A stretch of DNA of 39,252 bases from CAWBRT01 sp050015355 (GTDB taxonomy: Bacteria > Acidobacteriota > Terriglobia > Terriglobales > Acidobacteriaceae), in assembly GCA_050015355.1 (NCBI GenBank), contig JBEKBO010000028.1, positions 1 to 39,252 of the forward strand, written 5' to 3'. Under the pieces are notes generated by a model. The model made no database searches. It was given only the letters and a program-made list of their open reading frames with translations, and was not told the DNA's origin. Below, piece by piece: positions 6,787 through 15,768 of this stretch (positions within the stretch are counted from its first letter, which is position 1; every line of letters starts with the position of its first letter). Both the position numbers and the translations under genes were made by a program.

Positions 6787-8265
6787 GTGGCGGACGGATG
6801 GCGAAGTTCAGTTCGGCAACTGCCGAAGCCAGCAATTTGGTGCCTTCGAAGCCGGCGCATGCGCGTCTGGCTGTCTGCGATCCTGTTGAGCTCTCTGCTG
6901 TCAGCGTCCGCCATAAATGCGCGGGCTGAGGTTGCGGCCACGCTGCCTCCCGCCATTCGCGAAAACATTGACCAGATAGCGCGCCAGATCCTTTCCGAGA
7001 CGGGTGTTCCCAGCGCGTCGATTGCCGTCGTCAGAGAGGGCCAGACCGCCTATCTGCAAACCTATGGCAACGCGCGACTTGAGCCGCTTACGCCGGCAAG
7101 CCGCGAGATGCGCTACGACATCGGCTCCATCAGCAAGCAATTCACGGCAGCGGCGTTGCTGATGCTGGCCGGAGACGGCAAGCTCTTGTTGGACGACCCG
7201 GTTGCCAGTTTCCTGCCCGGCCTGACGGACGCCAATCGGGTCACGCTGCGGCAATTGCTCTCGCACACCTCCGGGTACCGGGATTATTGGCCGCAGGATT
7301 ACGTTCCCCGGCGCATCCTCGAGCCGGTCAGCGGGCAGGAAATCCTGGACGGGTGGGCGCGCGGGCCGCTCGATTTCGCTCCTGGAACCAAGTGGGAGTA
7401 CAGCAACACCAACTACGTGATCGCCGGGATGATCGTCGAGAAGATTAGCGGCCTCAGCCTCTTTGACTTTCTGCGCTTGCGTATCTTCCAGCCACTCAAG
7501 ATGACCAGCGCCTACGATACGAACTCGGCGCCTTTGCAAAGAACCGATGCCCAGGGATTTCGCCGCTTTGCCCTGGGGCCGCTGCGTCCGGCGCCGAAGG
7601 AGGGCAAGGGTTGGCTGTTCGGGGCGGGTGGTCTGGCCATGTCCGCCGCCGACCTGGCTCGCTGGGACATCAGCCTGATGAATGAGTCGCTGATGAAAAC
7701 GGAATCATACCGCGAGATGGAGACGCCGGCCCGGCTGACGAGTGGCGAGCCAACCGCGTACGGGCTCGGGGTCGCCATCTCGAATTCGGGCCAACATCTC
7801 GTGCTGCAACATGGCGGAGAGGTTTCCGGCTTTACGGCGGAAAATATCGTCCTGCCGAAAGACCGGCTTGCCGTGGTTGTGCTGACCAATCAGGACGCGA
7901 CCACGGCGGCCAGCCGGATTGGCCAGCGCATTGCCGCCCTGCTGCTGCAACCGGCCGCGGCGCCGGGATCGAGCAAAGAGCAGCAAATGCGGGCGATTTT
8001 CCGCGAGCTGCAGCGAGGCAAGATCGACCGCTCGCTGTTCACGGCGAATGCCAACGCCTACTTCGACAGCCAGACCCTCGCCGATTACGCCAGCAGTCTT
8101 GGGCCCCTGGGAGAGCCCCAGAGCTTCATTCTGGCGCAGACCGAAAATCGCGGCGGAATGGTCTATCGCTCTTTCCGCGTGCTGCTCGCGGATAAGAACC
8201 TTCTCGTCAGCACCTACGAATGGCCCGATGGCAAAATCGACCAGTACATGGTGACAGCACAGTAG
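6787..8265 (+). CDS. Serine hydrolase, class C beta-lactamase/DD-peptidase family, exported
   Basis: This is a penicillin-recognising-fold serine hydrolase. All three catalytic motifs are present: SISK at 114-117 (nucleophile Ser114 and Lys117), YSN at 205-207, and HGG at 342-344. The family includes class C beta-lactamases, DD-peptidases and esterases, and the substrate cannot be assigned. A hydrophobic signal segment spans about 26-47. The C-terminal ~90 residues after the hydrolase domain form an extra domain seen in many such proteins. Start: GTG 6787 has AAGGAG 6 nt upstream. ATG 6859 would give a more normal signal peptide but has no clear ribosome site. It is a single gene with no partner. 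Confidence 0.88.
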   Translation: MADGWRSSVRQLPKPAIWCLRSRRMRVWLSAILLSSLLSASAINARAEVAATLPPAIRENIDQIARQILSETGVPSASIAVVREGQTAYLQTYGNARLEPLTPASREMRYDIGSISKQFTAAALLMLAGDGKLLLDDPVASFLPGLTDANRVTLRQLLSHTSGYRDYWPQDYVPRRILEPVSGQEILDGWARGPLDFAPGTKWEYSNTNYVIAGMIVEKISGLSLFDFLRLRIFQPLKMTSAYDTNSAPLQRTDAQGFRRFALGPLRPAPKEGKGWLFGAGGLAMSAADLARWDISLMNESLMKTESYREMETPARLTSGEPTAYGLGVAISNSGQHLVLQHGGEVSGFTAENIVLPKDRLAVVVLTNQDATTAASRIGQRIAALLLQPAAAPGSSKEQQMRAIFRELQRGKIDRSLFTANANAYFDSQTLADYASSLGPLGEPQSFILAQTENRGGMVYRSFRVLLADKNLLVSTYEWPDGKIDQYMVTAQ

Positions 8266-8317
8266 CGAAGAGCTGCTGGTGCAGTGTCCCGGAGGTTCGT
8301 GCAATAAATGTTCAGGG

Positions 8318-8500
8318 GTGTCATTCTGAGCGACCGGAGGGAAGCGAAGTTGAGGCGTTGAGGCGGCGTCTGAGCCGCCTGCCGAAATCCTGAGCGAAGC
8401 GAAGGAACTCGGAATCCCCGTACGGCATGGGGAGCGAAGAATCTGCTTTTGTTTTTGAAGTCCGAGAAAAGCAGATCCTTCGCTGCGCTCAGGATGACAC
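8318..8500. repeat. Composite family A palindromic repeat
   Basis: It opens with GTGTCATTCTGAGCG and closes with its near-complement CGCTCAGGATGACAC. In between are AGCGAAGCGAAGGA and GATCCTTCGCTGCGCTC arms, so the whole 183-bp block can fold on itself. It fills the gap between the convergent serine hydrolase and racemase genes and contains no terminator-like T run. It may be two or more elements inserted in one another. Confidence 0.65.
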
Positions 8501-8537
8501 CTCGGAGAACAGTTTTTCAGCAGCCTGAATAACCGCT

Positions 8538-9419
8538 CTAGCGTTCGCGCCAGGGACGCGGGGCGCTGCTGGGGTGGCCGAAGTCGCGCGGGCTCAGCCC
8601 CGAGTGGAACCAGCTCATGAAGCTGTAAATGTCGAATACCGGCAGTGAGAGATGTTCCCTGAGCGAGCGTGCGTACGGCACCATGTTGGTGCACTCCAGC
8701 AGCACCGCGCCGACCTCCGGATGCCGGGTGACAAGGTCTTCGCCTGCCTCCAGGATGTCCTTTTCGGCGGCCTCGACATTCATCTCCAGCTCGTTGCCAA
8801 TGATGACGCGGGTGAACTCGCGTCCGGCGTCGGTGCCGACGACGGGCGTATCCGCAGAGACCCCGGCGGACTTCAGATGTTCCGGGGTGAGCGTTGAGGC
8901 GCTGACCGTCAGGATGCCAACGCGCCGTCCCGGCGGCAACGTGCGCTGAATGAACGGAGCCTGCATGAGGCTGGAAGTTGCGACGGGCACTCCGACATGG
9001 CGGGCAATCTCGTCCTGGTAGAGCGACAGGAAACCGCAATTGGTGGTGACGCCATCGGCGCCGAGGTCAACCAGTTCCTTGGCCGCGTCGAGAAAGGCTT
9101 GCAGTAACCCGGTGGCGCGCTCCCTTACCACGCGCTGTGGCGATGCCCCGCGCACCACTTTGTAAAGCACGGGAAAAGGCCAGGTGGAGGCATTCCCCAT
9201 GTCGCCGGGAATGCGGGGAAAGCGTGCCTCGAGCATGAGTATGCCCAGGCGAGCGCCGAAAACAGCCTTGCCTCCGCGCGCCACGCGAGCGCCCAAAACG
9301 GCGTTGCCTGCACTTGTCACTCGAGTACCGGAGACGGCCTTGCCTCGACTTGCTACGCGAGATTTCTGGCCGGCGTTGAGTGCCGTGGTACCGGGTTCAT
9401 CGAAACTTGTCTTGCTCAT
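8538..9419 (-). CDS. Aspartate/glutamate racemase-family protein with repeat-built N-terminal extension
   Basis: The core (about 57-293) matches the Asp/Glu/hydantoin racemase superfamily. It opens with GILMLEARFPRIPGDMGN. Its two expected active-site cysteines sit in TTNCGF and LLECTNM, at the domain ends where the two-base mechanism places them. Reaction and substrate are unknown. Residues 21-56 are three tandem 12-residue units (RVASRGKAVSGT and two variants), which the family does not normally have. The start at ATG 9419 has GGAGGA 6 nt upstream, so the extension is probably translated. It follows a DASS transporter gene by 84 bp on the same strand, suggesting joint handling of an anionic substrate. 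Confidence 0.8.
   Translation of the reverse strand: MSKTSFDEPGTTALNAGQKSRVASRGKAVSGTRVTSAGNAVLGARVARGGKAVFGARLGILMLEARFPRIPGDMGNASTWPFPVLYKVVRGASPQRVVRERATGLLQAFLDAAKELVDLGADGVTTNCGFLSLYQDEIARHVGVPVATSSLMQAPFIQRTLPPGRRVGILTVSASTLTPEHLKSAGVSADTPVVGTDAGREFTRVIIGNELEMNVEAAEKDILEAGEDLVTRHPEVGAVLLECTNMVPYARSLREHLSLPVFDIYSFMSWFHSGLSPRDFGHPSSAPRPWRER
9252..9359 (-). repeat. Three tandem 36-bp units inside the racemase gene
   Basis: Three contiguous in-frame 36-bp units, each on the plus strand beginning CGAG and containing a diverged ACnGCnTTGCCT core. They encode residues 21-56. Divergence between units shows the array is not a very recent duplication or assembly artefact. Confidence 0.85.
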
Positions 9420-9460
9420 GTTGTCTCCTCCATGTGGCAGAAAGCCGCCCGCTGAATCGG

Positions 9461-9500
9461 CGGGGTCCCCGGCACGCCCGTATTTGGCGGGCTGGGGTGA
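9461..9500. repeat. Palindromic repeat family B, copy 1
   Basis: It starts CGGGGTCCCCGGC, ends CTGGGGTGA, and has an internal GCCCG/CGGGC stem. It shares the outer blocks with copies at 22648-22690, 25228-25261 (inverted, inside actB) and 38915-38955, while the inner stem differs. It lies between the DASS transporter and racemase genes. Confidence 0.75.
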
Positions 9501-9503
9501 AAG

Positions 9504-11042
9504 CTACACCAGTCCCAGCCACTTCCAATAGGTTGCGCCCATTATCAAGACAAGCAGGTAGGCGGCGATGGTCAGCGGAATGCCGGTGCGAATAAAGTCG
9601 CGAACCTCGAAGGTCTCCGTGCCGTAAGCCACCATGTTCTGCGGGGCGTTGACCGGCAGGATGAATCCAAAGCTGACGACATATTGCAGCACCATGGTCA
9701 GCCCAACCAGGTTCAGGCCGGGAGTCTTCACCGTCTGCAAGACGGCGATGATGATCGGGATCATGGCCGACGCCAGTGCGGTGGCGCTGGCGAAACCAAG
9801 GTGAATGAAGATGAGAAAGGCCGCAAACACCGCCAAAATCATGAAAATCGGCATTGTCTGCAAGCCGAACATGCCCACAATGATCTTCGCCAGCCAGGCT
9901 GCCGCCTTGGTCGCCAGCATTGCCGAACCCAGGCTGACGCCCACCCCGAACAGCATCAGCGTTCCCCACCCGACGCGAGACTGAGCGTCTTTCCAGGTCA
10001 TGATGCCGATACGGGGCAGGAACATGATGGCAATGGCGGTAATCGTGGTGGTAGAGGTGTCAAAGGGATGGACAATCTTCTCCGTCGACCAGAAGAACAA
10101 GAGGATGAGGGAGAGGATCATCAGTTTTTTCTCGCTGGCCTTCATCGGGCCAAGCTCGGCCAGGGAGCGCGCGATGGCTTCCTTGCCGCCTGCGATCTCC
10201 TTGGTTTCCGGCGGCATGATCTTCATCAGCAACCAGTAAAGAATGACCGACATGATGGCCGAGAAGGGAGCGGCCGCCATGAACCAGTAGGGCCAGGTGA
10301 TGGTGTGGCCCGTCATCTTCTCGATGAAGTTGACGGCAATCATGTTCTGCGCCGCAGCCGTCTTGATGGCGACGTTCCACAGGCTGTCGGCCTGCGCCGT
10401 GGCGATCATCAAGACGCCCGCGAACTTGCTCTTGAGCGGAACGCCAAAGGCCACGATGATGCCCATCACGATCGGCACCAGGCAGGCCACGCGAGCCGTG
10501 GTGCTGGGGACGAAGAAGCTGAGCACAAACCCGACGAAGATGACGCCGATCAGCACGCGATTGGTTTTGGCGCCAATCTTGGAAAGGATGAACAGGGCGA
10601 TGCGCCGATCGAGCCCGGTATGCATCATGGCGGCGGCAATAAAAAGGGCTGCGCCGACCAATGCGACCGCGGTGTTGGCGAAGCCTCCCAGCGCCATCTC
10701 CAGGCCCCTGCTGGTTCCGTATAGTGCTTTGGGATCGGCCACATTGGGCGACATGCCCACCAGGAACGCCATCAGCGCGCAGATGACGACCGCGCTCGCC
10801 GGATAGGAGATCGAGTCGGTCATCCACACGATCACGGAAAACAGCAGGATGCCGAGCATCCGTTTGCCCGCCACCGGTAATCCTTCCGGAGTGGGCATGA
10901 GGCAGATCACGATGAGTGCGATGATGCCGAAAACGAGTCCGTAGCGCTTAAAGAAAGATTCCTTCACTGCGTTGACGAGACCGCCGAGAGAGGGGTCGTG
11001 GACAGCACCCCCGGGGTTCGAACCAGTGGCTGTAGTTGACAT
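9504..11042 (-). CDS. DASS (SLC13-type) divalent anion:sodium symporter
   Basis: An inner-membrane transporter of 512 residues with about a dozen hydrophobic segments. The family carries di/tricarboxylates, sulfate or phosphate-like anions with Na+. The first substrate/sodium motif appears as FVPSTTARV (Ser180-Thr-Thr, where SNT is usual). The second inverted-repeat half carries FILPVNAPQN near 473-481. A cytosolic hydrophilic N-terminus precedes the first helix. The start is ATG 11042, with GGAG about 10 nt upstream. It is transcribed leftward together with the downstream racemase-family gene, so a dicarboxylate or amino-dicarboxylate-like substrate is plausible but inferred. Confidence 0.88.
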   Translation of the reverse strand: MSTTATGSNPGGAVHDPSLGGLVNAVKESFFKRYGLVFGIIALIVICLMPTPEGLPVAGKRMLGILLFSVIVWMTDSISYPASAVVICALMAFLVGMSPNVADPKALYGTSRGLEMALGGFANTAVALVGAALFIAAAMMHTGLDRRIALFILSKIGAKTNRVLIGVIFVGFVLSFFVPSTTARVACLVPIVMGIIVAFGVPLKSKFAGVLMIATAQADSLWNVAIKTAAAQNMIAVNFIEKMTGHTITWPYWFMAAAPFSAIMSVILYWLLMKIMPPETKEIAGGKEAIARSLAELGPMKASEKKLMILSLILLFFWSTEKIVHPFDTSTTTITAIAIMFLPRIGIMTWKDAQSRVGWGTLMLFGVGVSLGSAMLATKAAAWLAKIIVGMFGLQTMPIFMILAVFAAFLIFIHLGFASATALASAMIPIIIAVLQTVKTPGLNLVGLTMVLQYVVSFGFILPVNAPQNMVAYGTETFEVRDFIRTGIPLTIAAYLLVLIMGATYWKWLGLV

Positions 11043-11213
11043 CTTCTCTGTGCTCCTTCCTCGCGTCCGTGAAACAAAATCGATCCAGCGGCGATCCGCT
11101 GCGCCGCCGCGAGTGTATTTGGTCGAAGGTATTTGTCGAAAGCAGAACGTACCGCAAAAACCTTCGGGTGTAAAGCACTTGCTGAGGCGGGGAAACCCAG
11201 TGCGCGGGTGGGG

Positions 11214-11271
11214 GTGTCATCGTGAGGAGGTTCGCCGCTTTTGCGAACCGACGTGACGATCTATGCATTTC
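11214..11271 (+). repeat. 58-bp dispersed repeat, family C, copy 1
   Basis: A near-identical inverted copy occurs at 22174-22231, with one clear difference over 58 bp. The unit itself folds: GGTTCGC and GCGAACC form a 7-bp stem with a 7-nt loop, flanked by ATCGT and ACGAT arms. Confidence 0.85.
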
Positions 11272-11330
11272 ACCGCGCGTCACCCGAAGGCCGGAAAAAC
11301 AAATACATGGACCCTTACGTCGCGTCACCG

Positions 11331-11404
11331 AGTTCCTTCGCTACGCTCAGGATTTCGCCTGCGGGCTCAGACGCCCGCAAGACGGCTCAACCTCAGGGTG
11401 ACAC
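11331..11404. repeat. Palindromic intergenic repeat, family A
   Basis: It contains TTCCTTCGCTACGCTCAGGAT, followed after a GCGGGC/GCCCGC stem by CTCAGGGTGACAC. It is related to the blocks at 8318-8500 and 35701-35871. Confidence 0.6.
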
Positions 11405-11412
11405 GCTGAAAT

Positions 11413-11435
11413 AATCGTTCTTGGGATACACCAAC
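11413..11435 (+). repeat. 23-bp dispersed repeat, family D, copy 1
   Basis: The 23-bp sequence beginning AATCGTTCTTGGGATACACC is found exactly, in reverse orientation, at 20391-20413. Confidence 0.8.
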
Positions 11436-11561
11436 CAGCGTATGGTTTTACGGTACTCAGCCGCGGTTGTCTGCTATCTTTATATCTTTCAATCACGATC
11501 ACGACCGAATCCATGGATACCAAGCCAATCGCCGCCGGGCGATTCGGACAAGGGAGATGCG

Positions 11562-12776
11562 GTGCCGGAGAGCGCGGTTCAAGCACGCGACGATGAGGTT
11601 GCTGCCGGGAAGAAATGGCGGGTGCTGTTCGCCGGATGCCTGGCGCACATCACGCATGATGGCTTTACAGACATGCTATATGTGTTTTTTCCCATCTGGC
11701 AGCAGACGTTCCTGTTGAGTTTTTTCCAGGTGGGACTTTTGAAGAGCGCGTTTTCGGGGACGATGTCGCTGCTGCAAATGCCTGCCGGAATTCTGGCGCG
11801 CAGGCTGGGAATTCTGAAGGTTCTGTGCCTGGGGACGCTGCTGACGGGCGCGGCGGTGGTCTCCCTTGGCTTTGCCGGCTCTCCGCTGGTGCTCGGCGCG
11901 TTGCTGGTGCTGGGCGGAATGGGCTCGAGCACGCAGCACCCGCTGGCTTCGTCGGCAATTTCCAGCGCTTACCAGGGCAAGGCCTCCCGGGTCGCGCTCA
12001 GTACCTACAATTTTTCCGGCGACATCGGCAAGCTGATCATTCCGGCATCGGCCGCGCTGCTGATTGCGTACGCGGGCTGGCGGTGGGCGCTGCATCTGCT
12101 CGGGGTGTTCGGATTCTTGGCGGCGGCGGCGATTCTGCTGGGACTGCTGCACATTCCGCTGGCATCTGTCACCGGCAAAAAAGCGGCGGCGGGCACCAAA
12201 AAGGGCGGCTTGTTCGGCGTAGGTTCGTTGCCGTTCGCGGCGCTATCCGGAATCGGCGTGCTCGACAGCGCCACGCGCATGGGATTTCTCACCTATCTGC
12301 CGTTTCTACTTCGCGACAAGGGCGCGACGGTCCCCACCATCGGCCTGGCGCTGAGCCTGCTCTTCGCCGGTGGAGCGTTGGGGAAATTCGTCTGCGGAGT
12401 GGCTGCCACGCGCGTGGGCATTCTGGCCTCCGTCGTGGTCACGGAACTGGCGACCGCGGCTTGCATCTTCGGCATGTTGGGACTGTCGCTCAAGCCAGCT
12501 CTGCTGTTGTGTCCGCTGCTGGGCATTGCACTGAATGGGACGTCGTCTGTTCTGTACGGAACGGTTCCCGAACTTGTTCCCGAAGATCGCAGGAACGAGG
12601 CTTTCGCATTCTTCTACACCTGCACGATTGGCTCGGGCGGAATCTCCCCGCTGCTCTACGGGATGATCGGCGATTTCGCGGGCATCAAGAGCGCGGTGAC
12701 GATGGTTGCAATCACGGTGCTGGCGACCATTCCGCTGACGCTTCCGCTGCGCGGCAAGTTGCAGGACGCGGGTTAG
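11562..12776 (+). CDS. MFS transporter, fosmidomycin-resistance (Fsr)-like
   Basis: A 404-residue, 12-TM major facilitator. The first segment, AHITHDGFTDMLYVFFPIW, and the following FQVGLLKSAFSGTMSLLQMPAG match the Fsr-like branch, which exports fosmidomycin and other compounds. The true substrate is unknown. The open frame extends to 11421, but AGGGAGA at 11551-11557 points to the GTG at 11562, which leaves a short charged N-terminus before the first helix. It is a single gene, and the neighbours do not suggest a pathway. Confidence 0.82.
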   Translation: MPESAVQARDDEVAAGKKWRVLFAGCLAHITHDGFTDMLYVFFPIWQQTFLLSFFQVGLLKSAFSGTMSLLQMPAGILARRLGILKVLCLGTLLTGAAVVSLGFAGSPLVLGALLVLGGMGSSTQHPLASSAISSAYQGKASRVALSTYNFSGDIGKLIIPASAALLIAYAGWRWALHLLGVFGFLAAAAILLGLLHIPLASVTGKKAAAGTKKGGLFGVGSLPFAALSGIGVLDSATRMGFLTYLPFLLRDKGATVPTIGLALSLLFAGGALGKFVCGVAATRVGILASVVVTELATAACIFGMLGLSLKPALLLCPLLGIALNGTSSVLYGTVPELVPEDRRNEAFAFFYTCTIGSGGISPLLYGMIGDFAGIKSAVTMVAITVLATIPLTLPLRGKLQDAG

Positions 12777-13119
12777 GCCCAGATTCGCGGAAGGTATTAC
12801 CCCGCGAAGAAGTCGGGCATTCAGCCCGGGCGGTGACCTGTTCTCGACCCTGTTCACTTCCCTGCTCTCGACCTTGAACCGTTAAGTTGGGCACTCTGGT
12901 GGTAGCCCATTCGACCACCAAAGTTGAGGTTTGCTCGTCAGCTTTATTGCTCGTCAGCTTTTCTGTCTTGTTAACCTTTTGATAACCTATTGAAACTTCA
13001 GAACTAAACCGGATTCGCGCATGGATATTTGCGGATAGACTGCGGATGAGCGCAAACGACTTGGCGCAAATTTTCCGCAAAATGCAGAAAAACCTGCTCT
13101 GACCGGCATCTCACGTCAC
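12777..13119. other. Intergenic region with short direct repeat
   Basis: It contains a short hairpin (CGGGC-ATTCA-GCCCG) soon after the MFS stop without a T run. It also holds two tandem copies of TTGCTCGTCAGCTT near 12934-12962 and an AT-rich stretch before the phosphoesterase gene. No promoter matches well. Confidence 0.4.
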
Positions 13120-15612
13120 ATGAGAGTGCGAGTAGTTGCTTCCAGAGCTTCACGATCGAACCACACTGCGGGAATTGTCAGTTGCACTAAGAGTAACTGC
13201 TTTAGACCCAGGACCCTGCTGCTCACGGCTGCTCTGAATCTGATGGCGTTGCTGCTACTGGCCGGCACCTCCGCCGCCCAATGTGCGCTGAATCCGACCT
13301 CGCCTTCGGTAACGATTTGCTCACCTGCAAATGGGGCCGCCGTCACCTCTCCGGTCTCGGTGGTTGCCGGCACGACCGACACCGCACACCCGGTTACGGC
13401 AATGAAGGTGTACCTGGACAACGTTAGCGTCGATTCGGCTAAAGCGAATCAGTTGAGTACCAGCTTGAGCATATCGAGCGGTAAGCACCAGATCACCGTG
13501 AATGCCTGGGATTCGAGCGGAGCCGTGTTTAAGAGCGCGGTGACGATTAGCGTGACTTCTACGGTAGCGACCCCAGTTTCGGTCGCGATCTCTCCGCTTA
13601 CGGCAACCCTCGCTACTGGTCAGACACAACAATTCACGCCCACGGTGCTGAACACCACGAACACCGCCGTGAGTTGGTCGGTTGATGGCTCCTCACTCGG
13701 CAACGCGGCCGTTGGCACCATCACCGCCAGTGGTTTGTATACTGCCGGAACGTCACCGGGAAGTCATAACGTTGTTGCTACCAGCCAGGCGGACCCAACC
13801 AAGAGCGCCACCGCAGTCGTTACCGTTACCACTGCCTCCGCGAGCGGCCCGTGCACGCCGACTTCAGCTCCGCCGTCGGTAACCATCTGCGGCCCTGTCG
13901 CCGCTTCGACTGTGACCAGTCCGGTAAACGTGCAGGTGGTAGCGGCCTCGAATACCGGGGTGCCAAAATTCCTCCTGTATCTCGATAACAATCTCGTCGA
14001 TCAGGCCTTGAACACCGCCAGTATCAATACCAGCTTAACCATGGCTGCCGGTAGCCATCACCTCACGGCGCAGTTCTACACCGGTACCGCCTGGGTAAAG
14101 CAGTCTGAAACCTTTACGGTCTCGACTTCCGCGCCGGCCGTGAGTGTCGGCATCACTCCGGGCACGGCAAGCATGCTGCCGAGCGGCACGCAGCAGTTCA
14201 CTGCGACAGTCCAGAACACGACTAATACCGCCGTGACGTGGGCCGTGGACGGTGTTCTTAACGGCTCCGCCAGCGTGGGCACGATTACCGGAACAGGTGC
14301 GACCATCAGCTATACAGCACCGGCGGCGAGCGGACCTCACACGGTGACTGCGACCAGCACGGCGGACATCACCAAGTCTGCCAGCGCGACGGTGACCGTG
14401 ACCCCGCCGCCACCGATCGCAGTCGGCATCACTCCGAGCACCGCGAGCGTGCTGCCGAGCGGCACGCAGCAATTCACTGCGACAGTCCAGAACACGCCTA
14501 ACACCGCCCTAACCTGGACCGTGGACGGTATTGTTAATGGCAACACCAGCGTGGGAGCGATTACCGGAACAGGTGCGACCGTCGTTTATGCGGCGCCTTC
14601 AGGTGCCGGACCGCACACGGTGACTGCGACCAGCATGGCCGACACCACCAAGTTCGCAAGCGCGGCTGTGACCGTGACCTCGACCGTGCAGAGCTTCCCC
14701 CGTTCGAATCACGTCTTTGTGGTCATGGAGGAGAACCAGAGTTTCGCTCAAGTCTTCCCCTCCGGGAGTGCGACCAACTGCACTTCCTCTGGCATGCCTT
14801 ATCTCTGTGGTCTGGCCGCCGCCAATGGCATGGCTCTGAATTTCTATGCCAATGACCATGGTTCGTTGTTGGATTATCTCTACAACACCTCTGGTTTCGA
14901 CTGGACGGTGAGTCCTTACAACTGCGGTGAGAGCGCCTGCGCCTCAATTGGCGCGGTCACCGGCGACAATATCGTGCGAGCTTTAACTGGCGCCAATCTG
15001 ACGTGGCGAGGATACTTCGAAGATATGCCATCGCAGAGCTACCTGGGTGGCAACACCGCTAACTATGCGCAGAAACATAATCCTTTCGTATGGTATTCCG
15101 ATGTCGCCAACTCGGTGACGCAACAAGACAATATGTATCCCTTCACCCAGTTTGCCCAGGATTTAAGTACCAATACCTTTCAGAACTTCAGCTACATCGT
15201 TCCCAACCTTCTCGACGATGGCCACGGAACCGGCATCCAGAGTTCCGCGATCTTGATGTCCGCGGCTGACTCCTGGCTCCAGACGAATATCGGTCCTTTG
15301 CTCTCTGCCCAAGGGGGGCCCTTTCAGCCAGGTGGGGACGGAATCCTGATAGTTGTCTTCGACGAGGCCGAACAAACCGGCGTATCGGGCGACTCCGCCA
15401 CCGATAGCTCGTGCTCTCCGACTCAATCCACCGGCTGTGGCGGACACGTCGCGTTCGTGATGATTGGCCCCAATGTGATTCCGGGCTCAACCACGAGTAA
15501 CACCTATCAGATCCAGGACATGCTCCACACGATCATCCATCTGTTGGGCATGTCGGATTACATGAACAACACCAACGGAGCGGCGGACATCGCCCTCTTG
15601 CCGGGAACTTAA
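13120..15612 (+). CDS. Secreted Ig-repeat protein with C-terminal phosphoesterase (phospholipase C/acid phosphatase) domain
   Basis: Domain order: a signal segment (about 32-53), an Ig-like module starting PSVTICSPANG (about 60-147), a Big-type module (VSVAISPLTATL, about 153-240), a second copy of the first module type (PSVTICGP, about 250-336), two nearly identical Big-type modules (about 343-520), then a phosphoesterase domain (about 525-830). The enzyme domain opens with HVFVVMEENQSF, the metal/nucleophile region of the PF04185 phospholipase C/acid phosphatase family, and carries VVFDEAEQTG and a late GGHVAFVMIGP block. It would hydrolyse phosphoesters outside the cytoplasm. The module-repeat design suggests surface display or matrix binding. 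The start is ATG 13120; no good ribosome site is visible. Confidence 0.82.
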   Translation: MRVRVVASRASRSNHTAGIVSCTKSNCFRPRTLLLTAALNLMALLLLAGTSAAQCALNPTSPSVTICSPANGAAVTSPVSVVAGTTDTAHPVTAMKVYLDNVSVDSAKANQLSTSLSISSGKHQITVNAWDSSGAVFKSAVTISVTSTVATPVSVAISPLTATLATGQTQQFTPTVLNTTNTAVSWSVDGSSLGNAAVGTITASGLYTAGTSPGSHNVVATSQADPTKSATAVVTVTTASASGPCTPTSAPPSVTICGPVAASTVTSPVNVQVVAASNTGVPKFLLYLDNNLVDQALNTASINTSLTMAAGSHHLTAQFYTGTAWVKQSETFTVSTSAPAVSVGITPGTASMLPSGTQQFTATVQNTTNTAVTWAVDGVLNGSASVGTITGTGATISYTAPAASGPHTVTATSTADITKSASATVTVTPPPPIAVGITPSTASVLPSGTQQFTATVQNTPNTALTWTVDGIVNGNTSVGAITGTGATVVYAAPSGAGPHTVTATSMADTTKFASAAVTVTSTVQSFPRSNHVFVVMEENQSFAQVFPSGSATNCTSSGMPYLCGLAAANGMALNFYANDHGSLLDYLYNTSGFDWTVSPYNCGESACASIGAVTGDNIVRALTGANLTWRGYFEDMPSQSYLGGNTANYAQKHNPFVWYSDVANSVTQQDNMYPFTQFAQDLSTNTFQNFSYIVPNLLDDGHGTGIQSSAILMSAADSWLQTNIGPLLSAQGGPFQPGGDGILIVVFDEAEQTGVSGDSATDSSCSPTQSTGCGGHVAFVMIGPNVIPGSTTSNTYQIQDMLHTIIHLLGMSDYMNNTNGAADIALLPGT
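14146..14679 (+). repeat. Two tandem 276-bp units encoding Ig-like modules
   Basis: GTCGGCATCACTCCG recurs at 14146 and 14422. The following sequences are closely similar at DNA level through GACAGTCCAGAACACG and GTGACCGTGACC, a 92-codon unit. The high nucleotide identity marks a fairly recent in-frame duplication. Confidence 0.85.
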
Positions 15613-15768
15613 CCGGCTGCGGCCGCCAACCGCCGCTTCATTCTTGTATAAATGCCTCTCCAGCGATTCCAGTGAATAGGCCATCGGGCGCAGGATGCGT
15701 TCGGTTTATCCAGCGCCTCGATTACGCCAACGCGCAACGAGATATAGCTGCCGTGGAAGCAGCGTGCC

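Larger units (their letters stand above)
11043..11561. other. Repeat-rich divergent intergenic region
   Basis: It separates the DASS gene (leftward) from the Fsr-like MFS gene (rightward). It contains three distinct dispersed repeats at 11214-11271, 11331-11404 and 11413-11435. An open frame upstream of the MFS start runs through the last repeat but lacks a ribosome site. No promoter could be named with confidence. Confidence 0.5.

Noticed and set aside
13666..14680. Repeated units in the phosphoesterase gene as a CRISPR-like array
   Set aside because: The units are long, contiguous, in frame and encode Ig-like modules; there are no short identical repeats with unique spacers.
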